A stretch of 64,000 bases of DNA from Terriglobales bacterium (lineage in GTDB: Bacteria > Acidobacteriota > Terriglobia > Terriglobales > Acidobacteriaceae), in assembly GCA_025934735.1 (NCBI GenBank), contig JAICWP010000007.1:186001-250000 (forward strand). The letters run 5' to 3'. The translations under genes and the position numbers were made by a program. This document shows positions 41,336 through 50,075 of this stretch, one piece after another. The first letter of the stretch is position 1. Each line of letters starts with the position of its first letter. A model generated the notes under the pieces. That model was not told the origin of the DNA, searched no databases, and saw only the letters and a program-made list of their open reading frames with translations.

Positions 41336-42100
41336 ATGAAAATCGTAGTGATCGGCGGTACTGGACTCATTGGATCAAAGCTTGTCAAAAAGCTGCGTGA
41401 GCACGGGCATGAAGCTGTAGCGGCAGCGCCCAACACAGGGGTCAACACACTCACTGGCGAGGGACTGGCCGAAGTGCTGAAAGGCGCCTCGGTAGTCGTT
41501 GACGTATCAAACTCTCCCTCCTGGGAGGACGCAGCGGTGCTGAAGTTCTTCGAAACATCAACTCGTAACCTTCTCACCTATGAAGCCTCTGCAGGGGTAG
41601 GACATCACGTTGCGTTATCAGTGGTGGGAACCGACCGGCTATCCGAAAGCGGTTACTTCCGCGCTAAGATCGCTCAAGAGAAACTGATCAAAGAATCTTC
41701 CATCCCCTACTCCATCGTGCACGCGACGCAGTTCTTCGAGTTCCTCAAGGGGCTTGCCGATATTTCCATGGTTGGCAACCAGGTGCATTTGCCTCCTGTG
41801 CTTTTCCAGCCGATGGCTGCCGACGATGTCGCGAGTGGGGTGGCCAGGGTCGCGGTAGGCGCGCCGCTCAATGGCACGGTCGAAATAACGGGGCCGGAAC
41901 AGTTTCGCGTGGATGAACTAGTTCGGCGGCGCTTGGCCGCACTCAAAGATTCCCGCGAAGTCATCGCTGATCCAAACGCGCGTTACGCTGGGGCGAAACT
42001 CAGCGAGAAAACACTGGTCCCGGGCAGTAACGCACGACTGGGCGAAACCCGTTTCGAAACCTGGCTCACTCAGTCCACACGGCAAATTGCGGCTGCGTGA
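41336..42100 (+). CDS. NmrA-like NAD(P)-binding protein (atypical SDR)
   Basis: 254 aa from ATG 41336, which has AAGGAG ahead; the longer frame from 41303 is not supported. MKIVVIGGTGLIGSKLVKKL is the GxxGxxG dinucleotide site. VVVDVSNSPSWED, GVGHHVALSVVGTDRLSESGYFRAKIAQEKLI and SIPYSIVHATQFFEFL are typical of NmrA/NAD(P)H-binding proteins that sense redox or act on small molecules. The classical SDR Tyr-x3-Lys is replaced (YFRAKIAQEK), as in this subgroup. Second gene of a small cluster with DUF2934 and an alpha/beta hydrolase. Confidence 0.85.
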   Translation: MKIVVIGGTGLIGSKLVKKLREHGHEAVAAAPNTGVNTLTGEGLAEVLKGASVVVDVSNSPSWEDAAVLKFFETSTRNLLTYEASAGVGHHVALSVVGTDRLSESGYFRAKIAQEKLIKESSIPYSIVHATQFFEFLKGLADISMVGNQVHLPPVLFQPMAADDVASGVARVAVGAPLNGTVEITGPEQFRVDELVRRRLAALKDSREVIADPNARYAGAKLSEKTLVPGSNARLGETRFETWLTQSTRQIAAA

Positions 42101-42288
42101 AGATTGGCTGCTGGCCGACCAGGAACTCGTGCGGCACTACGCGTAACGGCGACGTGCCGACCAAGACACGCTGAAATGGGCGAAATTTGTCGTGTTCCTC
42201 GTGAAGGGCGAAGGCGCTCCGGTACTGGTGCCCGCCAAATCAAACATGAAACTGCGAGCGGTTCTGTTCGCACAAAGTTAAGGAGAGA
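42098..42288 (+). pseudogene. Possible DUF2934-like remnant and short untranslated frame
   Basis: Directly overlapping the end of the NmrA-like gene, one frame reads REDWLLADQELVRHYA then stop. It resembles the EDWLQAEAEL core of DUF2934. The same frame continues past the stop with TLKWAKFVVFLVKGEG and [16 protein letters not shown]. No start codon precedes the first part. This may be the decayed end of a second DUF2934-type gene, or chance. Confidence 0.3.
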
Positions 42289-42294
42289 ATTCAT

Positions 42295-43140
42295 ATGAGC
42301 ACGATTACGGTAAAAGATGGCACGACGATCTATTACAAGGACTGGGGCAAGGGCCCGGCCGTCATGTTTTCGCACGGATGGCCGCTGAATGCGGATGCAT
42401 GGGACGGCCAACTACTTTTCCTCGCCCAGAATGGTTTTCGCGTGGTGGCGCACGACCGGCGTGGCCATGGCCGCTCGAGCCAGGCCTGGTCCGGGAACGA
42501 CATGAATGGGTACGCCGACGATCTGGCCGCTGTCGTCGAGGCGCTGGATCTCAACGATGTCACCCTGGTGGGTCACTCCACCGGCGGAGGCGAAGTTGCG
42601 CGCTACATCGGACGGCACGGCACAAAGCGGGTTTCCGCAGCCGTCCTGATCGCTGCGGTGCCGCCGATCCTGGTGAAGTCCGCTGCCAACCCTGAAGGCA
42701 TCCCAATCGAAGTGTTTGACGGATTGCGAAGCAGTCTTGCCAAGGATCGTTCGCAGTTCTACAAAGACTTTGCCGTAATGTTCTATGGCGCCAATCGGCC
42801 GGGTGCGAGCGTCTCGCAGGGGATGCTGGACCAGTTCTGGCTATGGAGCATGCAGGGCGGGCTCAAGAACGTCTACGACAGCATCAAGGCATTCTCCGAG
42901 ACCGACTTTACCGAGAACCTCAAAAAATTCGACGTGCCGACGCTGGTCATGCACGGTGAAGACGACCAGGTTGTGCCTATCAAAGACTCAGCGAAGAAAT
43001 CGGCCAGGCTCATCAAGGGAGCGAAGGAAATTTACTATCCGGGCAGGCCCCACGGCCTCACGGCTACTCACCAGGATGAAGTCAACGCCGACCTGCTGAA
43101 ATTTCTAAGGTCGGTCCAACAAGCTCGCAAGGCTGCCTGA
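42295..43140 (+). CDS. Alpha/beta hydrolase (non-heme haloperoxidase-like)
   Basis: 281 aa. [21 protein letters not shown] (oxyanion region), [11 protein letters not shown], nucleophile elbow [17 protein letters not shown] with S95, acid [11 protein letters not shown], and histidine [22 protein letters not shown]. The whole pattern is that of cofactor-free chloroperoxidase-type esterases, which can hydrolyse esters and perform perhydrolysis with peroxide. ATG 42295 follows AAGGAG. Last gene of the DUF2934-NmrA-hydrolase string, a set often tied to oxidative or general stress in soil bacteria (inference). Confidence 0.9.
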   Translation: MSTITVKDGTTIYYKDWGKGPAVMFSHGWPLNADAWDGQLLFLAQNGFRVVAHDRRGHGRSSQAWSGNDMNGYADDLAAVVEALDLNDVTLVGHSTGGGEVARYIGRHGTKRVSAAVLIAAVPPILVKSAANPEGIPIEVFDGLRSSLAKDRSQFYKDFAVMFYGANRPGASVSQGMLDQFWLWSMQGGLKNVYDSIKAFSETDFTENLKKFDVPTLVMHGEDDQVVPIKDSAKKSARLIKGAKEIYYPGRPHGLTATHQDEVNADLLKFLRSVQQARKAA

Positions 43141-43446
43141 ATCTTTATGGCGCGGCAGGTCGCAACCCCTTTGCCGGTCTGCCGCGTTCCCGGATCGTAT
43201 CGCAGTGGAAAGGAGTGTAGGAAGAACTTGAGAGCTTCTGCGGGAAAACAATATCAGTAGGCATTGCCACCCATGCCGAAAGTCGAATCAGCGTGCGTGG
43301 GAGGGATCGGCGCGGCTGAAGCCGCTCAGGATGTTCCTGTTCCCGTAAGTTGCTGTCAATCAAGGACCAATTCATGCTTTCGTCACGCGGTTGTGTGCCG
43401 TACGTCACTGAAGTCTCACGATATATCTAGTAAAAATGTAAATTGA
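43141..43446. other. Intergenic stretch with a GC stem-loop only
   Basis: No gene seen. CGCGGCAG (43151-43158) pairs with CTGCCGCG (43179-43186) shortly after the hydrolase stop and may act as a weak terminator or 3' stabiliser without a T-run. The rest, up to an AT-rich segment at about 43415-43445, shows nothing I recognise. Confidence 0.4.
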
Positions 43447-43531
43447 CTGGGTACGTCTGGGCCCCTTGATTTCATCGTGCATGTAGTACAGCGGACGATG
43501 AAGTGAAGAGGAAGACGTACCCAGCTTTTTT
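43447..43531 (+). ncRNA. Candidate small structured RNA or MITE-like hairpin ending in an intrinsic terminator
   Basis: CTGGGTACGTCT (43447-43458) is the exact inverse of AGACGTACCCAG (43513-43524). Inside, TTCATCGT (43471-43478) pairs with ACGATGAA (43495-43502). The outer stem is followed at once by CTTTTTTG. The result is an ~80-base double hairpin with a terminator-like end. An AT-rich stretch (atatatctagtaaaaatg) just upstream could hold a promoter. Alternatives: a transcription terminator with an unusually long loop, or a miniature inverted-repeat element. Confidence 0.45.
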
Positions 43532-43617
43532 GTGCGGCTGAATTGACTGCAGGCAAGGCTGGGTGCGAATTGTAAAGGCTTGGACCTGCCCCGCCGGGCG
43601 CTCCTCTCGCGGGCTTG

Positions 43618-43623
43618 TATAAT
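43618..43623 (+). promoter_or_regulatory. Candidate -10 box of the RND efflux operon
   Basis: A perfect TATAAT lies 91 bases before the lipoprotein ATG in otherwise GC-rich DNA. No good -35 box is present at 16-18 bases, so an activator may be needed. Weak evidence. Confidence 0.3.
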
Positions 43624-43713
43624 TTCTAGTCTGGAAGAATTGCTCGCGGCTGGTACGAGCCAGCACGCCACAGCCTTCGCCTGCCAGGTCAACGGATCCA
43701 GCCGTCTCACAAC

Positions 43714-44820
43714 ATGAAGCGCTTGCTACAGTCAATTTTCATTCTCTGGCCCCTGAGCCTTCTCCTGCTCACCGGTTGCGCGGAAAAGGCCTCGCCGGCA
43801 CCGGTGGCCGACGCGGTTCCTATCATGGCGGCCAAGGCGGTGGTCAAGTCCATGCCGGTGGAATTGCATGCCATCGGCACGGGCGAGGCGTTCAAAACCG
43901 TGTCCGTGGAATCGCAGGTGGCCGGCATCGTAAGCGCGGTGCATTACCAGCAGGGCCAATATGTGAAGCAGGGTGATTTACTGGTGAGCCTGGATGACCG
44001 GCCATTCGCAGCCGCGCTCAAGCAGGCGCAAGCCAATCTGGCCAAGGACAAAGCTCAAGCGGAGTTGGCCAGGGTGGAGGTGGAGCGCTACAGCAAGCTC
44101 TCGCAGGCGGGCGTGGTGCCCAAGGAACAATACGATCAGCAGCGCGCCAACTTCGATGCCGCGCAGGCGGCGGTCCAGGCCGACGAAGCCAACATCCTGA
44201 CGGCGAAGCTCAACGTGGCTTACTGCTCCATTTACGCGCCCATCAGCGGGCGCACCGGCAGCCAGCTGATATATCCGGGTACGGTGGTGAAAGCCAATGA
44301 CTTGCCCGTGCTGGTGGTGATCAATGAAGTTTCGCCGCTGTATGTTGATTTCACCGTTCCCCAGCAGTACCTGAACCAGATCAAAGCCTACATGGCCAAA
44401 GGGCGGCTGCCGGTGCAAGCCATGCCCTCGGATAATTCCCGGACCGAAGCCGGGTATCTCAGCTTCGTGGACAACACGGTGGATGCTTCGACCGGCAACA
44501 TCAAGCTGAAAGCCACCTTCAGCAATTCCGGTCTGCGGTTGTGGCCGGGCGAATTCGTCAACGTGGTGCTGCGGCTTACACAGCAGGAAAACGCGGTGGT
44601 GGTGCCGGCGCAGGCGGTATTGACGGGGCAGCAGGGCGACTACATTTTCTTCGTCAAGCCGGACATGACCGTGGACTCGCGCCCGGTGAAGGTGCTGCGC
44701 ACGATTAATGGGGAATCGGTGCTCGCCTCCAATGATGTTCAGCCGGGGCAGACCGTCGTCACTGACGGCCAGGTGCGCCTGGTGCCCGGGGTGAAAGTCA
44801 GCATCAAAAACAGCCTGTGA
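43714..44820 (+). CDS. RND efflux periplasmic adaptor (membrane-fusion) lipoprotein
   Basis: 368 aa. Lipobox LLLLTGC-AE gives a lipid-anchored N-terminus. Barrel-sandwich/lipoyl halves: VSVESQVAGIVSAVHYQQGQYVKQGDLLVSLDDRPFAAALKQAQANLAKDKAQ, then an alpha-hairpin (about 105-160) and YCSIYAPISGRTGSQLIYPGTVV. Beta-barrel and membrane-proximal parts follow (GYLSFVDNTVDASTGNIKLKATFSN, LWPGEFVNVVLRL, VVVPAQAVLTGQQGDYIFFV). This is the MdtA/AcrA type. The RND pump gene starts 19 bases downstream. Confidence 0.93.
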   Translation: MKRLLQSIFILWPLSLLLLTGCAEKASPAPVADAVPIMAAKAVVKSMPVELHAIGTGEAFKTVSVESQVAGIVSAVHYQQGQYVKQGDLLVSLDDRPFAAALKQAQANLAKDKAQAELARVEVERYSKLSQAGVVPKEQYDQQRANFDAAQAAVQADEANILTAKLNVAYCSIYAPISGRTGSQLIYPGTVVKANDLPVLVVINEVSPLYVDFTVPQQYLNQIKAYMAKGRLPVQAMPSDNSRTEAGYLSFVDNTVDASTGNIKLKATFSNSGLRLWPGEFVNVVLRLTQQENAVVVPAQAVLTGQQGDYIFFVKPDMTVDSRPVKVLRTINGESVLASNDVQPGQTVVTDGQVRLVPGVKVSIKNSL

Positions 44821-44839
44821 GGACTAATAAGGGATCGCA

Positions 44840-47800
44840 ATGAGCGTCGCCGAGGATTTCATACGCCGGCCGGTAATGACCAGCCTGATCATGCTGGCCA
44901 TTCTGCTGTTCGGCCTGGTGGCCTACCGCGACCTCGCCGTCAGCGACCTGCCCAACGTTGATTTCCCCACCATCACGGTTTCCGCCAACCTGCCGGGCGC
45001 CAGCCCAGACACCATGGCTTCGGCGATCGCCACGCCGCTGGAAAAGCAATTCACCACCATCGCCGGCCTGGATTCGATGACCTCGACCAGCGCCATGGGC
45101 ACAACCCAGATCACGCTGCAGTTCGACCTGACGCGGAACATTGATGCCGCGGCGCAGGATGTGCAAACCGCCATCACCGCCGCTTCCAATCAATTGCCGC
45201 AGGGCATGCCCACTCCGCCCACCTACCGCAAGGTGAACCCGGCGGACGAACCGGTTCTGTACCTGGCGCTGACCTCGCCCACCCTGCCGCTTTCGCAGGT
45301 GGACGAGTATGCGGAAACCCTGCTGGGCGAGCAGATTTCCATGGTCAAGGGCGTGGCCCAGGTGCAGATCTACGGCTCGATGAAGTATGCGGTGCGCATT
45401 GACCTGGACGCGGGCGCGCTGGCCAGCCGGCAAATCGGCATCAACGAAGTGGCGCAGGCGGTGCAGAACAGCAACGTGAACCTGCCCACCGGCACCATGT
45501 ACGGCGCGAACAAAGCATTCACCGTATATGCAAACGGACAGTTGACTAAGGCGGCGCTCTACAAGCCGCTGATCGTGGCCTACCGCAACGGCTCGCCGGT
45601 GCGCCTGGACGAAGTCGGCCAGGTGTATGACAGCGTGCAGGACACCAAGATCGCCAACTGGATCAATGCCGTTCCCGGCATCATCCTGGCGGTGCAGCGC
45701 CAGCCCGGCACCAACACCATCGAGATTGTCAGAGCCATCAACAAGCTGCTGCCGCGGTTCCGGGCCATCATGCCGCCGGCGATGCATCTGACGACGGAAT
45801 ATGACAAGTCCATCTCCATTCAGCAATCGGTCAACGATGTAAAGTTCAGCCTGTTCCTGGCCATCATCCTGGTGGTGCTGGTCATTTTCCTGTTCCTGCG
45901 CAACCTGTCCGCCACCATCATTCCCAGCCTGGCGCTGCCCATGTCCATCATCGGGACGTTTGCCGTGATGTACCTGCTGGGCTACACGGAAGACAACCTG
46001 TCGCTTTTGGCGCTGACGCTTTCAGTAGGCTTCGTGGTGGATGACGCCATCGTCATGCTGGAAAACATCGTTCGCCACATGGAGCAGGGCGAAGGCGTGT
46101 TCGAGGCGGCGGTGAGCGGCTCGCGCGAGATCGGCTTCACCATCGTTTCCATGACCATCTCGCTGGCAGCGGTGTTCCTGCCTGTGTTCTTCATGGGCGG
46201 CATTCTGGGACGGCTGCTGCACGAGTTCGCGGTGGTGATCATCTCCGCCATCCTGGTTTCGGGCGTGGTTTCCCTAAGCCTGACGCCGATGCTGTGCAGC
46301 CGTTTCCTGCGGCCACACCTGGGAGAGCGGCACGGGCGCACCTACAACGCGCTGGAAGGCGTGTTCGACGGAAGCCTGCGCTGGTATGACGTGACGCTGC
46401 AGTGGGCGATGCGCCACCGCGTGACCGTGATGGTGATTGGCCTGGGGCTGCTGGTGGCCACGGCCTGGCAGTTCTGGGTGATTCCCAAGGGCTTCCTGCC
46501 GGAAGAAGATATCGCCGAAATTGTCGGGTTCAGCGAGGCACTGCAGGGCATTTCCTTCGACGCCATGAAGCAGCACCAGGAACAGCTGAACCGGATCGTC
46601 TGGAACGATCCCAATACGCTGCAGTTCTTCTCCAGCGTGAGCGATAACGGCACTTCCGGCCTGAACATCGGGCGGATGTACATCCATTTGAAGGACCTGC
46701 CACAACGCCCGTACACCAAGAACGCTTTCTATGACCGGCTGGATGGCAACTACGGGAAAGTTCCGGTGCTGGGCTGGGCGGTGCACGCGATCCGGCCGGC
46801 GTTTGAACATCATATGGGGATCGCGGACATCATGCAGGAGCTGCAGCCCAAGCTCGATACGGTCACCGGCGTGCGGGTTTACCTGCAGAACCCGCCTTCC
46901 ATCCGCATCGGGGGGCAGCTCACCAAAAGCCTCTATCAATACACGCTGGTGAGCCCGCAAACCGACCAGCTCTACAAGTACGCGCAGCAGATGGCGGCCC
47001 GAATGACAACCCTGCCCGGCCTGCAGGACGTGACTACCGATCTGCAGATCAAGAACCCACAGGCCAATGTGGTGATTGACCGGGACAAGGCTTCGGCGCT
47101 GGGCGTCACCCCACAGCAGATCGAAGACGCGCTCTACACTGCTTATGGCCAGCGCCAGATTTCCACCATCTACGCGCCCAACAACGAGTACTGGGTGGTG
47201 ATGGAGTTGGAAGACAAGTACCAGCGCGACCCGCAGATGCTCTCCTACCTGTACATCCGCTGCGCCAACGGGCAACTGGTGTCGCTGAGCACGGTGGCCA
47301 AGCTGGTGACGAACCTGGGACCGCTGACAGTCAACCACATGGGGCAGCTGCCCTCGGTGACCATTTCGTTCAACCTGCAGCCGGGGGTGGCCATCGGCGA
47401 CGCGGTGAATGAAATTTCGCGCCTGGCGGCGAACACCTTGCCTCTCACCATCTCCACCAGCTTCCAGGGCAGCGCGCAAGCCTTCCAGCAATCGCTGAGC
47501 GGATTGGGCATGCTGCTGGGCATGGCCATTCTGGTGATCTACATCGTGCTAGGAATTTTGTACGAGAGCTTCATCCACCCGCTGACCATTCTTTCCGGGC
47601 TGCCGGCGGCGGCGTTTGGCGCGCTGCTGACGCTGATGGCGTTCCATATGCAGCTCGACCTGTTCGGCTTTGTGGGCATCATCATGCTGATTGGCATCGT
47701 GAAGAAGAACGCCATCATGGTGGTGGACTTCGCTCTGGAACTGGAACGGAGCGGCGGGCGCACGCCGGCGGAGGCGGTTTACCAGGGCTGCCTCATCCGC

Positions 47801-48079
47801 TTCCGTCCCATCATGATGACCACTATGGCCGCGATCATGGGTACTCTGCCCATTGCCTTGGGCATGGGCGCAGGGGCGGATGCCCGCCGGCCGCTCGGCC
47901 TCTCCGTGGTGGGCGGGCTGGTGTTCGCGCAGATTGTTACCCTCTATCTCACTCCGGTTTTCTACACCTACATGGATTCGCTGCAGAATTACCTGGGGCG
48001 TGGCGCGCGCAAGCGCTTCGCCCAGCCCGCCCTGCAGGAGCCCCTGCTGACCGAGCATTCGCAGCAGGTGGGGGATTGA
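44840..48079 (+). CDS. RND multidrug efflux transporter (AcrB/MdtBC-like)
   Basis: 1079 aa, inner-membrane trimeric pump of the HAE1 type. N-terminal FIRRPVMTSLIMLAILLFGLVAYRDLAVSDLPNVDFPTITV; the TM4 proton-relay aspartates in SVGFVVDDAIVMLENIVRHME; TM10-11 IMLIGIVKKNAIMVVDFALE, with Lys typical of the relay; and C-terminal MTTMAAIMGTLPIALGMGAGADARRPLGLSVVGGL. Porter domains lie between. No outer-membrane TolC-type gene lies next to it, so it must use a channel encoded elsewhere. Probably drug or lipophile export. Confidence 0.95.
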   Translation: MSVAEDFIRRPVMTSLIMLAILLFGLVAYRDLAVSDLPNVDFPTITVSANLPGASPDTMASAIATPLEKQFTTIAGLDSMTSTSAMGTTQITLQFDLTRNIDAAAQDVQTAITAASNQLPQGMPTPPTYRKVNPADEPVLYLALTSPTLPLSQVDEYAETLLGEQISMVKGVAQVQIYGSMKYAVRIDLDAGALASRQIGINEVAQAVQNSNVNLPTGTMYGANKAFTVYANGQLTKAALYKPLIVAYRNGSPVRLDEVGQVYDSVQDTKIANWINAVPGIILAVQRQPGTNTIEIVRAINKLLPRFRAIMPPAMHLTTEYDKSISIQQSVNDVKFSLFLAIILVVLVIFLFLRNLSATIIPSLALPMSIIGTFAVMYLLGYTEDNLSLLALTLSVGFVVDDAIVMLENIVRHMEQGEGVFEAAVSGSREIGFTIVSMTISLAAVFLPVFFMGGILGRLLHEFAVVIISAILVSGVVSLSLTPMLCSRFLRPHLGERHGRTYNALEGVFDGSLRWYDVTLQWAMRHRVTVMVIGLGLLVATAWQFWVIPKGFLPEEDIAEIVGFSEALQGISFDAMKQHQEQLNRIVWNDPNTLQFFSSVSDNGTSGLNIGRMYIHLKDLPQRPYTKNAFYDRLDGNYGKVPVLGWAVHAIRPAFEHHMGIADIMQELQPKLDTVTGVRVYLQNPPSIRIGGQLTKSLYQYTLVSPQTDQLYKYAQQMAARMTTLPGLQDVTTDLQIKNPQANVVIDRDKASALGVTPQQIEDALYTAYGQRQISTIYAPNNEYWVVMELEDKYQRDPQMLSYLYIRCANGQLVSLSTVAKLVTNLGPLTVNHMGQLPSVTISFNLQPGVAIGDAVNEISRLAANTLPLTISTSFQGSAQAFQQSLSGLGMLLGMAILVIYIVLGILYESFIHPLTILSGLPAAAFGALLTLMAFHMQLDLFGFVGIIMLIGIVKKNAIMVVDFALELERSGGRTPAEAVYQGCLIRFRPIMMTTMAAIMGTLPIALGMGAGADARRPLGLSVVGGLVFAQIVTLYLTPVFYTYMDSLQNYLGRGARKRFAQPALQEPLLTEHSQQVGD

Positions 48080-48276
48080 GACAGGCAGCAGGCAGCAGTT
48101 AGCAATTAGCAGTTAGCACTTGGCCTGTGATAGGTCAGCGTGGGTACTCGTACGAACTATACACAGCCCGCAGAGAGCGTCCCCCAGGGGCTAAAGCCGG
48201 TGTATTCGAGGGCGCTGTACGGCACGGCTGAGGCCTTTGGTAGGCTCAGGACAGGCTGCGCCTTTCCGAAACACAC
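48080..48276. repeat. Low-complexity gcagttagca-type run after the RND stop
   Basis: ggcagcaggcagcagttagc and aattagcagttagcacttgg (about 48083-48122) are imperfect tandem units. Then a stretch with ggggctaaagccggtg, related in wording to family B. No gene. Confidence 0.5.
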
Positions 48277-49248
48277 TCACGACGTAGTTATTACCACTTT
48301 GCCGCGAGCGTGCCCTTGCTCGAGATAGCGTATAGCCTCAGGCACCTCACTCAGCCCGTAACACCTGTCAATTACGGGTGTGACTTTCCCGGCCTGCATG
48401 AGATCGGCCATGGTGCCCAGGTCTTCTTTGCTCAGTTTCGCCCCAAAAACGGAGAACCTCTGGCTAACGAACCATGACAAGAAACGCCCGGTGATCAAAC
48501 GAGTCAGAAGAGTGACCACCGAACGCCCCGGTCCTACTCCGGCCACGATGTACATCCCCTTAGGGCTCAAGACGCGGCGATATGCGGACAAGGAATGGTT
48601 CGCCACCAGATCGAAAATCAGGTCGTAACATTGGCCGCTTTTGGTGAAGTCCTCGCGGGTGTAGTCAATGACACGATCGGCGCCAAGGGAGCGGACCATG
48701 TCCAAATTCCTGGTGCTGCATACGGCGCTCACCTCTGCGCCAAAGGATTTGGCGATCTGCACCGCGAACGTGCTAACGCCTCCCGCCGCGCCGTTGATCA
48801 ACACTTTCTGGCCGGGCTGAATGTGTCCCTTGTCGCGAAGACACTGCAGCGCGGTGAGGGCCGCAATCGGCACCGCAGCGGCCTGCTCATAGGTGATGTT
48901 GTCCGGCTTGCTGGCGAATCCCGACTCGGAAGCACACACGTACTCGGCAAAGGCACCCCGGCAGGTGCCGAACACCGCGTCACCCGGTTTGAATTGGATT
49001 ACCTTGCTGCCAACCGCTTCCACCTGGCCGGCAACGTCAACCCCTAAGCGGGTGACCCTGGGCTTGAGCAACCCCGCCTGTATGCGCATCGCATACGGAT
49101 CGCCTCGCATGAAGTGCCAATCATAAGGATTGATGGAAGCCGCACGAATTCTTAATAAGACCTCCTCGTCTTTTGCGATGGGCGTTGCCACCTCTTCACA
49201 CCTGAGAACATCCGGTGAACCGTAATGGTGATAAACAATGGCTTTCAT
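48277..49248 (-). CDS. MDR-family quinone/zinc-type oxidoreductase
   Basis: 323 aa from ATG 49248 (MKAIVYHHYGSPDVLRCEEV). GroES-like N-terminal domain with RIRAASINPYDWHFMRGD, LGVDVAGQVEAVGSKVIQFKPGDAVFGTCRGAFAEY, and a Rossmann site VLINGAAGGVSTFAVQIAKSFGAEVSAV. Then SLGADRVIDYTREDF, GKVTPVIDRCYGLSEVPEAIRYLEQGHARGKVVI. The structural-zinc cysteines are absent, so this is the zinc-independent quinone-reductase-like branch (NADPH-dependent). The longer frame to 49314 adds 22 residues without an RBS and is not favoured. Confidence 0.9.
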   Translation of the reverse strand: MKAIVYHHYGSPDVLRCEEVATPIAKDEEVLLRIRAASINPYDWHFMRGDPYAMRIQAGLLKPRVTRLGVDVAGQVEAVGSKVIQFKPGDAVFGTCRGAFAEYVCASESGFASKPDNITYEQAAAVPIAALTALQCLRDKGHIQPGQKVLINGAAGGVSTFAVQIAKSFGAEVSAVCSTRNLDMVRSLGADRVIDYTREDFTKSGQCYDLIFDLVANHSLSAYRRVLSPKGMYIVAGVGPGRSVVTLLTRLITGRFLSWFVSQRFSVFGAKLSKEDLGTMADLMQAGKVTPVIDRCYGLSEVPEAIRYLEQGHARGKVVITTS

Positions 49249-49618
49249 CGGGAATCCCGTTTCACACCGCTGAAGAACCCGGCAAACCGTGCTGACGAAA
49301 GGCACGTCCAGCATCAGAGCCGCAGGAGTACTGACGCTGGCTTGATCATACGGCGATTTACACGGAGTACCACAACAAGGTCAAAAGTAGGCTAGCATTT
49401 GGCCAGCCCCGTTATTTCCCAAACCTGGCAATATCTTTAAAGGGCTTAAGTGGTGACTGCTGAGTGCTGACTGCTGCCCTTGAGGCACACCCACGTGACA
49501 CCCGTCACAGCCGCGATCCCATCGAGCGCATAACCTGAAAGAGGGACGGGAGCCCCGGCCACACAGCTTCCTGCGGCGTCGAACCGCCCATAGGTTGTGT
49601 GCGCAGAAAGGAGGGCCT
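49249..49618. other. Divergent intergenic region
   Basis: 370 bases without a credible gene. A palindrome cgggaatcccg sits just upstream of the MDR start (49250-49260). Low-complexity tggtgactgctgagtgctg lies at about 49451-49480. No promoter could be fixed. Confidence 0.4.
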
Positions 49619-50050
49619 ATGAAGCCCTTCAGCTTGCTGCTAGGCAGTATTCTCTCCGTCGCCGTGATAGCCGTGTTGCTGCTGACCTTCGGAGTGAAAC
49701 CGCGAGGGCCGACGGAACAGGGCACGGCACTTTACAACGTTGCCACCGAGACCACAGTCAAGGGGGTAGTGCGCGCGGTCGAGGACTTCACCTGTCCGGT
49801 GAGCGAAGCCGAGATCGGCCGGCATCTCCTTTTGCAGACGGCCAGCGGCAGGTTCCAGATTCACCTGGCGCCGGCGCGGGTGATGCGCAGCCAGAAGTTC
49901 AGCTTCTCACCTGACGACCAGATCGAAGTTGCCGGCTCCAAGCTCAGCCTGCAGGGCCAGGAGTCCATCATCGCGCGCGACATTACGCGTGGCAACGAGA
50001 GCTTCTTTATCCGTGACCGCGCCGGCAAGCTTCTGCTGATACAGCAGTAG
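49619..50050 (+). CDS. Small exported or membrane-anchored hypothetical protein
   Basis: 143 aa, not recognised. MKPFSLLLGSILSVAVIAVLLLTFG is a signal-anchor or uncleaved signal. The exported part has strand-rich text: VKGVVRAVEDFTCPVSEAEIGRHLLLQTASGRFQIHLAP, FSPDDQIEVAGSKLSLQGQESIIARDITRGNESFFIRDRAGKLLL. This alternation, with GxVxxVEDF at the start, looks like a small OB-fold (compare NirD/DUF5666-type exported OB proteins). ATG 49619 has AAAGGAGG ahead. Followed 25 bases later by a phosphoribosyltransferase. Confidence 0.7.
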   Translation: MKPFSLLLGSILSVAVIAVLLLTFGVKPRGPTEQGTALYNVATETTVKGVVRAVEDFTCPVSEAEIGRHLLLQTASGRFQIHLAPARVMRSQKFSFSPDDQIEVAGSKLSLQGQESIIARDITRGNESFFIRDRAGKLLLIQQ

Positions 50051-50075
50051 ATTAGCGCCGGCTGAGGGCGCGCAT

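Noticed and set aside
42104-42298. 64-codon plus-strand frame before the alpha/beta hydrolase
   Set aside because: Arg-rich text unlike its neighbours, without RBS; another frame of the same DNA shows a DUF2934-like remnant instead.
43405-43710. 101-codon minus-strand frame upstream of the RND operon
   Set aside because: Overlaps the inverted-repeat element, has no RBS, no domain and no hydrophobic pattern.
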